A DNA stretch of 64,000 nt. Origin: Maricaulis sp965228215. Its GTDB lineage: Bacteria; Pseudomonadota; Alphaproteobacteria; Caulobacterales; Maricaulaceae. Made by a program: the position numbers and the translations under genes. The notes below the pieces were generated by a model. The model was not told the origin of the DNA. It searched no databases and worked only from the letters and a program-made list of their open reading frames with translations. Location of the stretch: contig OZ245800.1 of the NCBI GenBank assembly GCA_965228215.1, positions 2,170,001 through 2,234,000 of the forward strand. Reading direction: 5' to 3'. Positions 1-7,310 of the stretch are shown here, piece by piece (within the stretch, counting starts at the first letter, position 1; each line of letters opens with the position of its first letter).

Positions 1-1
1 G

Positions 2-910
2 GACTTCATCTGGCGCCGCGTGATCGAGGAAATGATCCAGCAGCAAGGTGTCGTGACCTTCCAGGCTCGCGTGACCGGTCTTGCTGATGGTGAAACGGTT
101 GCCGTGACCCGTATCGGTCCGTTCGCAACCTTCTCGAACCACAACAACAACCAGCGCTTCGCTCTGTGGAGCCAGGACGAGAACACGGGCGGATGGAGCC
201 TGCGTGACCTTCCGGCCCAGCCGCCTGCCAACTTCGTTGCAGCTGCTGGCGATCTCTACAGTGCAGATCCGAACGAGATCGTGATGGGTGTTGTTGACCC
301 GTCCCGCGGTCCGCTGCTGGAAATCTACAAGGACGTGCCGGACATTCCGGAGCGCATCGAACAGTCCGGCGCTGTCGGTAAGGTCATCATCGGCCTGCTC
401 GCCATCTCCGCGGCCTTCGGTCTCTTCCGCATGTTCGTCCTGCTGGGTACGCAATCGGCCGTGAACGGCCAGAAGCGCAGCTCCAAGGCCAAGAAGGGCA
501 ACCCGCTCGGCCGCGTGATGCTGGCTTACGAAGCGTCCCGCGACAAGGACGTCGAGACGATGGAACTCAAGCTGGACGAAGCCATTCTCCAGGAGTCCCC
601 GAAGCTCGAATTCGGCCTCAACTTCCTGAAACTGGCTGCCGGTATCGCACCGCTGCTGGGTCTTCTGGGTACGGTTACGGGTATGATCAAGACCTTCACC
701 CAGATCACCCTCTTCGGTACGGGCGATCCGCGCATCATGGCCGGTGGTATCTCCGAAGCCCTGATGACCACGGTGCTCGGCCTTATTGCTGCCATTCCGC
801 TGCTGTTCATTCACAGCTTCGCCCAGAGCTTCGCTCGCGGCGTCCAGCAAGTGCTTGAAGAGCAGGCTGCAGGCATGGTCGCGCGCCACGCTGAAGAGCG
901 TCACGGTTAA
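2..910 (+). CDS. TtpC/ExbB-like MotA/TolQ/ExbB proton-channel protein (5' end outside window)
   Basis: The frame is already open at base 2 (DFIWRR precedes the first GTG at 20), so the true start lies upstream and only the C-terminal part is visible. A periplasmic-type N-terminal stretch of about 110 residues is followed by a membrane segment (GKVIIGLLAISAAFGLFRMF), a cytoplasmic loop and the family core LKLAAGIAPLLGLLGTVTGM, ending in another hydrophobic hairpin (ALMTTVLGLIAAIPLLFI). Large ExbB proteins with such an extension (TtpC of vibrio TonB2 systems) use proton flow to drive TonB-dependent uptake across the outer membrane. It leads a tight run ExbB-ExbD-ExbD-TonB-TPR. Family is certain; the TtpC-like role is inferred from order and domain layout. 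Confidence 0.88.
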   Translation, partial: DFIWRRVIEEMIQQQGVVTFQARVTGLADGETVAVTRIGPFATFSNHNNNQRFALWSQDENTGGWSLRDLPAQPPANFVAAAGDLYSADPNEIVMGVVDPSRGPLLEIYKDVPDIPERIEQSGAVGKVIIGLLAISAAFGLFRMFVLLGTQSAVNGQKRSSKAKKGNPLGRVMLAYEASRDKDVETMELKLDEAILQESPKLEFGLNFLKLAAGIAPLLGLLGTVTGMIKTFTQITLFGTGDPRIMAGGISEALMTTVLGLIAAIPLLFIHSFAQSFARGVQQVLEEQAAGMVARHAEERHG

Positions 911-925
911 TCGGAGGAAGTCGCT

Positions 926-1456
926 ATGGATTTCCAGGCCGTAACTACCGGCCTTCAGGAGTTCCTCGAGCGGGGAGGCCCCGTTCTGGTCGTCATCATG
1001 ATCACGACCTTTGTAATGTGGGCCTTCATTCTCGAGCGCTTCGCCTACTTCTACCTTTCCCATGAGGGAAATGCGAAGCGGGTGAAGCGGGAGTGGACAG
1101 CGCGGGCAGACAAGAAGTCTTGGCATGCCCATGCTATCCGCGACCAGCTCATCTCGGAGGTCAAGCAGAGCTGCGACCAGAATGTCGAGTTGGTGAAAAC
1201 CCTCGTCGCCGTCGCGCCTCTGTTCGGACTGTTGGGAACAGTGACCGGCATGGTCTCGGTTTTCGACGTAATGGCGATCTCGGGCTCGTCAGATGCACAG
1301 GCCATGTCGGCCGGTGTGTCGCGCGCCACGATCCCGACCATGGCAGGCATGGTGGCCTCACTTTCGGGCCTCATCTTTGCCAACCAGATTGAACGCCTGG
1401 CTCAGCGACGTGTCGCGAAGCTGGCGGACGAGCTGGAAATCGGTGAGGGAGCCTGA
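926..1456 (+). CDS. exbB: ExbB-type MotA/TolQ/ExbB proton-channel protein
   Basis: This 176-residue inner-membrane protein has three hydrophobic segments (about residues 18-40, 95-120 and 135-155) and the family signature VAPLFGLLGTVTGMVSVF. It is expected to form the pentameric channel around an ExbD pair and convert proton-motive force into TonB movement. A clear ribosome binding site (CGGAGGAAG) precedes the ATG. It lies 15 bases after the larger ExbB-like protein and 2 bases before the first ExbD, so it is translated with them. Two ExbB-type proteins in one operon is typical of TonB2-like systems, where the larger one carries a periplasmic extension. Confidence 0.93.
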   Translation: MDFQAVTTGLQEFLERGGPVLVVIMITTFVMWAFILERFAYFYLSHEGNAKRVKREWTARADKKSWHAHAIRDQLISEVKQSCDQNVELVKTLVAVAPLFGLLGTVTGMVSVFDVMAISGSSDAQAMSAGVSRATIPTMAGMVASLSGLIFANQIERLAQRRVAKLADELEIGEGA

Positions 1457-1458
1457 CC

Positions 1459-1869
1459 ATGAGACGTCGTACCCATCGCGGAGATGACCAGGCCGAAGTG
1501 AACATGACGCCGATGCTCGACATCGTGTTCATCCTGCTCATCTTCTTCATCGTGACGGCAACATTCCTGTCGGAAGAAGGCATCGACATGCGTCCGCCTC
1601 CTCCGAACGAGGAAACGCCGCCGGATGATCCGAACCCGGTGATCCTGATCCAGGTTGACGGAGAGAATATCATCTTCGTGAACCAGGTCCGGACCGACGT
1701 GGACCGCGTGCTCTCCGCAGTGAACCGTTTCCGGGCTGAAGAGCCGGGCAGCGCCTCGCTGCTGGAAGTGGCCGACGAAGCGGATCACGGCATCATCGTG
1801 CAGCTCTGGGATGAGATGCAGGCCAATGGCGTGCCTGTCTCGATCCAGCGCCGCGAAGAGCAGAACTAG
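1459..1869 (+). CDS. exbD: ExbD/TolR family biopolymer transport protein (first copy)
   Basis: The 136-residue protein has one N-terminal transmembrane helix starting MTPMLDIVFILLIFF and a C-terminal periplasmic ExbD domain. Asp21 in MLD is the conserved protonatable residue of the ExbD helix. It partners ExbB to power TonB. It starts 2 bases after the exbB stop and is followed 17 bases later by a second, different ExbD. The linker after the helix is proline- and acid-rich (PPPPNEETPPDD). Confidence 0.93.
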   Translation: MRRRTHRGDDQAEVNMTPMLDIVFILLIFFIVTATFLSEEGIDMRPPPPNEETPPDDPNPVILIQVDGENIIFVNQVRTDVDRVLSAVNRFRAEEPGSASLLEVADEADHGIIVQLWDEMQANGVPVSIQRREEQN

Positions 1870-1886
1870 GTCGGGGAGGAAGACAC

Positions 1887-2291
1887 ATGGCACGTCGCAA
1901 AAGCCGCGTGAATACCGACGAGGAAGAAGTCGAACTGAACATGACCCCGATGCTGGACGTCGTGTTCATCCTTCTGATCTTCTTCATCGTCACCTCCGTC
2001 TTCATCAAGGAGCCTGGTGTGGACACTGTCCGCCCGGACGCCCTGACTGAGGAAGACCAAAACCCGTCCATGCTCGTTGCCGTTACCTCGGACAATGAGA
2101 TCTACGTGAACCGCCGTGTCTACGAGATGGCGGAGCTTCGCGGGGTGATCGAGCAATTGCTGCAAGAGAACCCGAAGGGCCGGGCCATGATCCAGGGCGA
2201 TGAGGGAGCCGATATCGGCGTCATCCTCGACGTCCAGGAATTGCTGGGTGAACTCGAAGTCGATGTGAAGATATCGACTCTGCAGAACTAG
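1887..2291 (+). CDS. exbD: ExbD/TolR family biopolymer transport protein (second copy)
   Basis: This is a 134-residue paralogue of the preceding gene, with the same plan: a short cytoplasmic acidic N-terminus, a helix beginning NMTPMLDVVFILLIFF (key Asp24) and a periplasmic domain. The ribosome site GGGGAGGAAG is strong. Because functional ExbD is a dimer, two adjacent non-identical copies could form a heterodimer; that is an inference. It sits between the first exbD and the tonB gene. Confidence 0.93.
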   Translation: MARRKSRVNTDEEEVELNMTPMLDVVFILLIFFIVTSVFIKEPGVDTVRPDALTEEDQNPSMLVAVTSDNEIYVNRRVYEMAELRGVIEQLLQENPKGRAMIQGDEGADIGVILDVQELLGELEVDVKISTLQN

Positions 2292-2304
2292 GGAGGACTG
2301 ATAA

Positions 2305-2922
2305 ATGGGTAGTATTTTTCGCCTGTTCGGTGGTGTTCCCGTCGCTGCGGTAATCACCATCGCCCTGTTCTTCATCATGACGCGTCTCATCCTCGTCGAG
2401 GGCGAGCCGCCGAATGAGGATGTCGAAGATCGTAATTTCACGATCAATGACGAGGTCCAGGAAATCGAAGCCCGTCGTCGAGACACGACGATCGAGGATG
2501 TGCAGCAGGTGGATCCGCCACCCCCGCCGCCGCAGATTGAACGTCAGGCTGCAGACCAGCCGAACGAAAGTCTGTCGACGATTGTGGGTGAGATCCCGGA
2601 ATTCGATGCGCCGCAGCTCAACAGCGACAGCGTGAGCTTCTCGGTCTCGGACCGCGATGCCCAGCCGCTGGTGCGTATCGAACCGCAATACCCGGTCCGC
2701 GCCATGGAGCGTGGTGTCCAGGGTACCTGCAATGTCCGCTTCGACGTGACGCCGGACGGAACGCCGACCAATGTCACGATCACCCGCTGCGACAGCTCGA
2801 TGTTCGAGCGGTCGTCGATCCGGGCGGTCGAACGCTGGCGTTACCAGCCGAAAGTGGAGAATGGTGTGCCTGTCGCCCGTCGTGGCGTGGAAACACAATT
2901 CGTCTACCAGCTGGCAGACTAA
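2305..2922 (+). CDS. tonB: TonB family energy transducer (first copy)
   Basis: The 205-residue protein has a cytoplasmic tip, one transmembrane anchor (about residues 10-28), a short acidic linker with a small proline run (PPPPPP) instead of the long Pro-Lys region of E. coli TonB, and a C-terminal TonB domain with the signature RIEPQYPVRAMERGVQGTC. Two cysteines in the C-terminal domain (GTCNV and ITRCD) are matched in the second TonB at 6601 and could form a disulfide. The ribosome site AGGGAGG lies just upstream. It transmits ExbB/ExbD energy to outer-membrane receptors; the receptors are not in this window. Confidence 0.93.
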   Translation: MGSIFRLFGGVPVAAVITIALFFIMTRLILVEGEPPNEDVEDRNFTINDEVQEIEARRRDTTIEDVQQVDPPPPPPQIERQAADQPNESLSTIVGEIPEFDAPQLNSDSVSFSVSDRDAQPLVRIEPQYPVRAMERGVQGTCNVRFDVTPDGTPTNVTITRCDSSMFERSSIRAVERWRYQPKVENGVPVARRGVETQFVYQLAD

Positions 2923-2932
2923 TAGGTGGTGC

Positions 2933-2955
2933 GGGTTGGGCGTCATGCCCAACCC
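2933..2955 (+). terminator. hairpin after tonB
   Basis: A perfect 9-bp stem (GGGTTGGGC, loop GTCAT, GCCCAACCC) starts 11 bases after the tonB stop. No T run follows, so it may be a transcript-processing or partial attenuation hairpin between tonB and the TPR gene rather than a full terminator. Confidence 0.35.
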
Positions 2956-3053
2956 AATCTGCTCCGGCACGGCCGGGACGGGGCTGTTTCCCGGATCCTG
3001 CCAGAAAGTGAAAGCCGGTCCCTGGGGAGTGGACTGGTATAAAGGAGCCATCG

Positions 3054-4592
3054 ATGATCCGTTTTCACGGTTTCGATATGACAAAGTTCTCGCGGCTCGC
3101 CGCGGCCTTTGCCCTTGCCGCATCCTTCGCCTTCATCACCGTGGCCGATGCCGACGCCCAGCGTCGTGATCGCCGCTCCGACGAAGAGTCCGAAGCCGAT
3201 GCCGCCGAACGCGTATTCTCGTCCGAGATCGGTGAGATCGTGCTCGCTGCCCAGGAGCAGCAAAGCGCCGAACTCTGGAATGAATCGATCGAGACGCTGA
3301 GCCGTGCTCTGTCGCGGTCGAGCATCAACCCGTATGAGCGCTCGGTTGCCCTGCAACTTCGCGGTCGTGCGTATTACGAATCCGACCGGGTTCGTCAGGC
3401 CATTTCCGACTGGGAAGCCGCCATCAATACCGGTGCGCTCCTGTCCGAGGAGATGGTGAACCTGCGCATCAATATTGGTCAGCTCTACATTACTGAAGGC
3501 CAGTACAGCCAGGGTATCGCCTCGTTCGAGCGCGCCATTCGAGATGGCGGTGATGATGTGCTGAACCCACGTCTCGCCCGCATGCTGGCGCAAGCATACG
3601 CCCAGGCCGAGCGTTACCGCGAAGGTCTCCGCTATGCGCGGTACTTCTTCGACGGCACGCCCTATGGCGAACGCCGCCGCGGTGATTACAGCCTGATGCT
3701 GTTCTATTTCCAGCAGCTGGAAATGATCCCGGACCAGTTCCGCGTCATCGAGGAGATGGTGGGTCGCTGGCCGCAGGAGAAGAGCAATTGGACGTCCTAC
3801 GCGTCCCTCCTGGCTCAGACGGGCCGCGAGGAAGACGCGTTTGAAGCCAACAAGATCATGTACATCAACGGCATGCTCACCGAGAGCCGTGAGATCGTGC
3901 GGGTCGCGCAGTACTACAGCTTCTACGAATACCCGTATCGCGGCGCATCCATCCTGGAGCGCGAGATGAATGCGGGCCGCGTGGAGCGCAGCCAGAGCAA
4001 TCTGAACCTGCTTGCCAACATGTGGCGCCAGGCACGTGAGTGGGAGCGGGCTATCCCGGTCCTGCGCCAGGTCGCTCAGCTGACGGGTTCGGGCGATGAC
4101 TACCTCAAGCTCGCCGAAGCGCTCTACCAGGAGCGCCAGCTCTCGGACGCCGAAGGTGCTTTCCAGGAAGCGCTGAACCGTGGCGGCATCAACCGCCCGG
4201 GCCAGGCCTGGACCCTGCTCGGCAATGTCCGCTACGAGCTGGGCCGTCGCCAGTCCGCGATCGACGCATTCCGTGAAGGTGCGCGTTATCCGTACTCGCG
4301 CCGTACGGCCAATGGCTGGATCAACTTCATCAACTCGCAGATCCGCGCCGAGGCAGACCGTGTCCGTATCCGCGAACGCGTCCGTCGCGACGAGTGCCGT
4401 TTTGCGGTGGAAGATGAAATCGCGATTGCCACGCTGGTGGGTGAGGTCGACGAGAATGGTCGCCTTCTCATCGAGGTGCCGGATCGCTGCACGCAGTACT
4501 ACAACCAGTACGGCGAGCTCATCGACCAGGTTGCTGCTGCCGGTGGCGGCGGCGGTGAAGCAGGAGGCGATGCTGGCGGAGACGCCGGCTGA
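3054..4592 (+). CDS. secreted tetratricopeptide-repeat protein of the TonB system (first copy)
   Basis: The 512-residue protein begins with a signal peptide (cleavage probably after VADADA, near residue 35) and then consists largely of TPR-like helical repeats, for example the stretch from NLRINIGQLYITEG and the segment EDAFEANKIMYINGML. The C-terminal region has two cysteines (DECRF and DRCTQYY) and ends in a Gly/Ala tail. The site AAAGGAG eight bases upstream supports the start. TPR proteins close TonB2-type operons in other Proteobacteria and are thought to assist TonB in the periplasm. It is clearly paralogous to the product at 4832. Exact role unknown. Confidence 0.85.
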   Translation: MIRFHGFDMTKFSRLAAAFALAASFAFITVADADAQRRDRRSDEESEADAAERVFSSEIGEIVLAAQEQQSAELWNESIETLSRALSRSSINPYERSVALQLRGRAYYESDRVRQAISDWEAAINTGALLSEEMVNLRINIGQLYITEGQYSQGIASFERAIRDGGDDVLNPRLARMLAQAYAQAERYREGLRYARYFFDGTPYGERRRGDYSLMLFYFQQLEMIPDQFRVIEEMVGRWPQEKSNWTSYASLLAQTGREEDAFEANKIMYINGMLTESREIVRVAQYYSFYEYPYRGASILEREMNAGRVERSQSNLNLLANMWRQAREWERAIPVLRQVAQLTGSGDDYLKLAEALYQERQLSDAEGAFQEALNRGGINRPGQAWTLLGNVRYELGRRQSAIDAFREGARYPYSRRTANGWINFINSQIRAEADRVRIRERVRRDECRFAVEDEIAIATLVGEVDENGRLLIEVPDRCTQYYNQYGELIDQVAAAGGGGGEAGGDAGGDAG

Positions 4593-4614
4593 TCCCCAGC
4601 CTCATATGAAATAG

Positions 4615-4647
4615 AAAACGCCCCGGTCTCCTGGCCGGGGCGTTTTT
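4615..4647 (+). terminator. Rho-independent terminator after first TPR gene
   Basis: The stem AAAACGCCCCGG (4615-4626) pairs with CCGGGGCGTTTT (4635-4646) across an 8-base loop and runs straight into a T-rich tail. It ends the ExbB-ExbD-TonB-TPR unit and separates it from the duplicated genes downstream. Confidence 0.92.
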
Positions 4648-4831
4648 CTTTGTCGACTCGGCCGTTGTGCCGCCTTGGACGGATCAGTTTGCTGAACATT
4701 CCAGGCGGGCAATTGCCTCGAACTCAACTCAAGCGAGCCCAATTCTCGCCATCTTGCGGGCTGACCGTGAAACCTTCATGGCGCAAGCACCGGGGCTGGG
4801 GAGACCGCGTCCATGAGCTGGGGAGGTGCAC

Positions 4832-6286
4832 ATGACGGGATCAGCTCGTTATTCGACCAAGATGAAAGTCTGGGCGGCGCAGGTTTGCGCGGCCCTTTTT
4901 TTGGCTCTGACCATACTGCCGGCTAGCACGCAGGCGGTTCAGGATCGCCAGCGCGACAATCAGACCCTGTCGGCGCGAACAGGCCAGGCGATCATGGAGA
5001 TACTCGAACTCGAGGACGGGGGCGCATGGCAGGACGCGGCAGACGCCTACGGGCGATTGCTCGAGAGGGACGGGCTCAGCGCGTTCGAACGGGCGACCGT
5101 GCTGCGCCAGCGTGGCCGGGCCTGGTATGAGCTCGACCAGGGCCTGCGGACGATTGCCGATTGGCAGGCCGCAATCGCTCTGGAAACCCTGCCGCTGGAG
5201 GATGAGAACACGCTGCGTATCAATACCGGCCAGATCCTGATGGCCGAGGGGCAGATCCCGGAGGGGATCGACATGATCGAGACCGCGATCGATCGCGGCG
5301 TGCCGCTCAATCCGGACATCGCCATGCGCCTGGCCCAGGCGCACGGCCAGCTGGAACAACTGGACGAGGGCATTGTCTACGCCCGGTTCGCCTTCGACGA
5401 GGTCGGGGAGCGGACACGCGGCCACTACACGATGCTGCAATTCTATCTCGAACGCCTCGAACGTTTCGAGGAGCAGGCTGAGCTGCTGGAGGAAATGATC
5501 GGCCGCTGGCCCGATGACAGACTGGCCTGGGCCCGTTACGCCGGCATTCTGGGCCATCTCGACCGTGATCACGACGCCTTTGACGTCAACACGATCATGT
5601 ATCTCAACGGCATGTTCTCCGAGAGCGATGAAATCGTGCGGATGGCCCGCTATTACCAGGCCTTCGAATACCCGTATCGCGGCGCGGTCATCCTCGAACG
5701 TGAGCTCAATGCCGGCCGTGTCGAGGCGACGCCGGACCATTTCCGTCTGCTGGCGGGCATGTGGCGCAGTGCCCGTGAATGGGACCGGTCTCTGCCGGTC
5801 CTTCGCCGGGTCGCGACCATGACCGGGATTGGCACCGACTTCGAGGCGCTGGGCGAGGCTCTCTACCAGAATGGTGAGTACGAGGAAGCTGAAACCATGC
5901 TGCGCCAATCCCTCCGGCGCGGCGGTATCAATCGTCCGGGAGATACCTGGAATCTGATCGGCAATACGCTGGTGGAACAGGACCGGTACGAGGATGCGAT
6001 CCACGCCTTCGAACAGGGTCTGGACTGGGAGTATTCACGAGCGACGGCCCAGGGCTGGTTGAGTTTCATCAACATGAAGCAGCGCATCGCGGCCGAATGG
6101 GAAGAGCTCCAAGTCGAATTGGCCATCCAGAACTGTGGATATGAGGTCGAACGCCAAATGCGGTCCGTCCCGACCCACGAAACACGTTTCGACAGCGCCG
6201 GAATTCGGCTGGTCGACCTCGAGGCGCCGTGCACAACCTATTTCAACGAATACGGTCAGCTGCGTCCGGAATGGGAGCCTGTCTGA
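4832..6286 (+). CDS. secreted tetratricopeptide-repeat protein (second copy)
   Basis: The 484-residue product has a signal peptide (MTGSARYSTKMKVWAAQVCA onward) and the same TPR layout as the protein at 3054. Shared landmarks include FDVNTIMYLNGMFSESDEIV, FEYPYRGAVILERELNAGRV, RRGGINRPG and the C-terminal pair NCGYEVE / APCTTYFNEYGQL, so the two are paralogues. It lacks the Gly/Ala tail of the first copy. The ATG at 4832 is chosen because GGGGAGG ends five bases upstream; an in-frame GTG at 4826 falls inside that site. It is probably transcribed from its own promoter, since strong terminators lie on both sides. Confidence 0.85.
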   Translation: MTGSARYSTKMKVWAAQVCAALFLALTILPASTQAVQDRQRDNQTLSARTGQAIMEILELEDGGAWQDAADAYGRLLERDGLSAFERATVLRQRGRAWYELDQGLRTIADWQAAIALETLPLEDENTLRINTGQILMAEGQIPEGIDMIETAIDRGVPLNPDIAMRLAQAHGQLEQLDEGIVYARFAFDEVGERTRGHYTMLQFYLERLERFEEQAELLEEMIGRWPDDRLAWARYAGILGHLDRDHDAFDVNTIMYLNGMFSESDEIVRMARYYQAFEYPYRGAVILERELNAGRVEATPDHFRLLAGMWRSAREWDRSLPVLRRVATMTGIGTDFEALGEALYQNGEYEEAETMLRQSLRRGGINRPGDTWNLIGNTLVEQDRYEDAIHAFEQGLDWEYSRATAQGWLSFINMKQRIAAEWEELQVELAIQNCGYEVERQMRSVPTHETRFDSAGIRLVDLEAPCTTYFNEYGQLRPEWEPV

Positions 6287-6315
6287 GCGAACACGGACAC
6301 GCATGATCTTCAGGG

Positions 6316-6344
6316 CCGGCCGTTCCCGCGGCCGGTCTTTTTTT
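6316..6344 (+). terminator. Rho-independent terminator after second TPR gene
   Basis: A 7-bp GC stem (CCGGCCG 6316-6322 with CGGCCGG 6329-6335, loop TTCCCG) is followed by TC and seven Ts. It ends transcription of the second TPR gene before the second tonB. Confidence 0.9.
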
Positions 6345-6600
6345 GTATGCGTCGCGTCCGGCGATTGTGGCGAGCCTGCCCAATTGGGCGAAAAAGCCCC
6401 GCAAATTTCACAATTTACCCCGATCTTGCCCCGCTCGCGCCGCGGCGTGCCTGCATCTTGATCCTGCGGTTCGGGGCCGTGTTGTGGTCTCGTCCCGCGC
6501 CTGCCAATCCCGCCTGCCGATCACCGGCGACCGGACCCTGGCAGGTTTGAGGGGCAGCGCGTCTGGGGCCGTGCAGCAGCTGCTCGAGGGAGATTGTCCG
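6345..6600 (+). other. intergenic leader of second tonB
   Basis: About 256 bases separate the terminator from the second tonB start. The tonB frame stays open through this stretch from 6343, but the translated stretch is low in recognisable features and no ribosome site precedes an earlier start, so it is taken as leader. It presumably holds the second tonB promoter; none could be picked with confidence. Confidence 0.5.
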
Positions 6601-7209
6601 ATGACAAGCATGCTGCGTACACCCCTGGTCCTGCCCATTGCGGGCGCCGTGACCGTGGGCCTTTTTCTCATGATGCGGGGATTGATCGATATCGGCCCCG
6701 TCGAACCCGAACCGGAACGCGAACCGCTGCAGGTCGAGATCCGGTTTGATGTCACCGAAGTTGAAGCCGAAGAAACGGTGAGTCCGATCGACATACCGGA
6801 TGTCGAGGCTCCTCCACCGGTCGAGCGTATCGAAGTGCAGCGCGGTGCACCCGATGAGGGCTTCGTGGACGCCGTCTACGAGGTCCGCACCATCGAGCCG
6901 GGTGAAGTCGAGATGTCAAGCAATGCCAATGTGGCTCGCGACGGTAATCCTATCCCGCTGATCCGCATCGAACCTGTTTATCCGGATCGTGCCGCACAGC
7001 GCGGCCTGGAGGGCCAGTGCACGATGTTGTTCGACATCACGCCGGAAGGCATGACGTCCAATGTCCGCGTGCTCAACTGCACCAATACAGCGTTCGAACG
7101 CTCATCCATCAACGCGGTCATGCGCTGGCGCTACAGCCCGCAGGTCCAGGATGGAATGCCCACGGTCTACCGGGGCGCCACAACTCAGCTTGTCTACCGC
7201 ATGGGCTAG
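6601..7209 (+). CDS. TonB family energy transducer (second copy)
   Basis: Starting at the ATG at 6601 (site GAGGGAG upstream) the product has 202 residues: a membrane anchor (about 7-26), an acidic and proline-rich linker, and a C-terminal TonB domain with LIRIEPVYPDRAAQRGLEGQ and the paired cysteines GQCTM / LNCTN. It is paralogous to the TonB at 2305, including the phrase FERSSI-AV-RWRY. No ExbB or ExbD accompanies it, so it probably uses the proton channel encoded upstream. Together with the second TPR gene it forms a duplicated pair in reversed order. Confidence 0.92.
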   Translation: MTSMLRTPLVLPIAGAVTVGLFLMMRGLIDIGPVEPEPEREPLQVEIRFDVTEVEAEETVSPIDIPDVEAPPPVERIEVQRGAPDEGFVDAVYEVRTIEPGEVEMSSNANVARDGNPIPLIRIEPVYPDRAAQRGLEGQCTMLFDITPEGMTSNVRVLNCTNTAFERSSINAVMRWRYSPQVQDGMPTVYRGATTQLVYRMG

Positions 7210-7270
7210 TCCCGCGGTTGGCTGAGCAGGCTCCGGTCAGGATTTTCAGTGGTCTCCTCCGGCCGGAGTG

Positions 7271-7298
7271 ACCCGCCGCGTCCCCAATCGCGGCGGGT
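7271..7298 (+). terminator. GC-rich hairpin between convergent genes
   Basis: Perfect 10-bp arms ACCCGCCGCG and CGCGGCGGGT enclose an 8-base loop, between the second tonB and the convergent peptidase gene. The tail is CTTG, so it is a weak terminator candidate on the plus strand. Confidence 0.55.
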
Positions 7299-7310
7299 CT
7301 TGCCCGTTGG

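Noticed and set aside
4841..6004. Minus-strand open frame of 387 codons opposite the second TPR gene
   Set aside because: The plus strand has a signal peptide and TPR paralogy; the minus frame is an antisense shadow.
6343..6600. N-terminal extension of the second TonB
   Set aside because: It begins inside the terminator T run and lacks a ribosome site; the ATG at 6601 gives a TonB with a normal membrane anchor.
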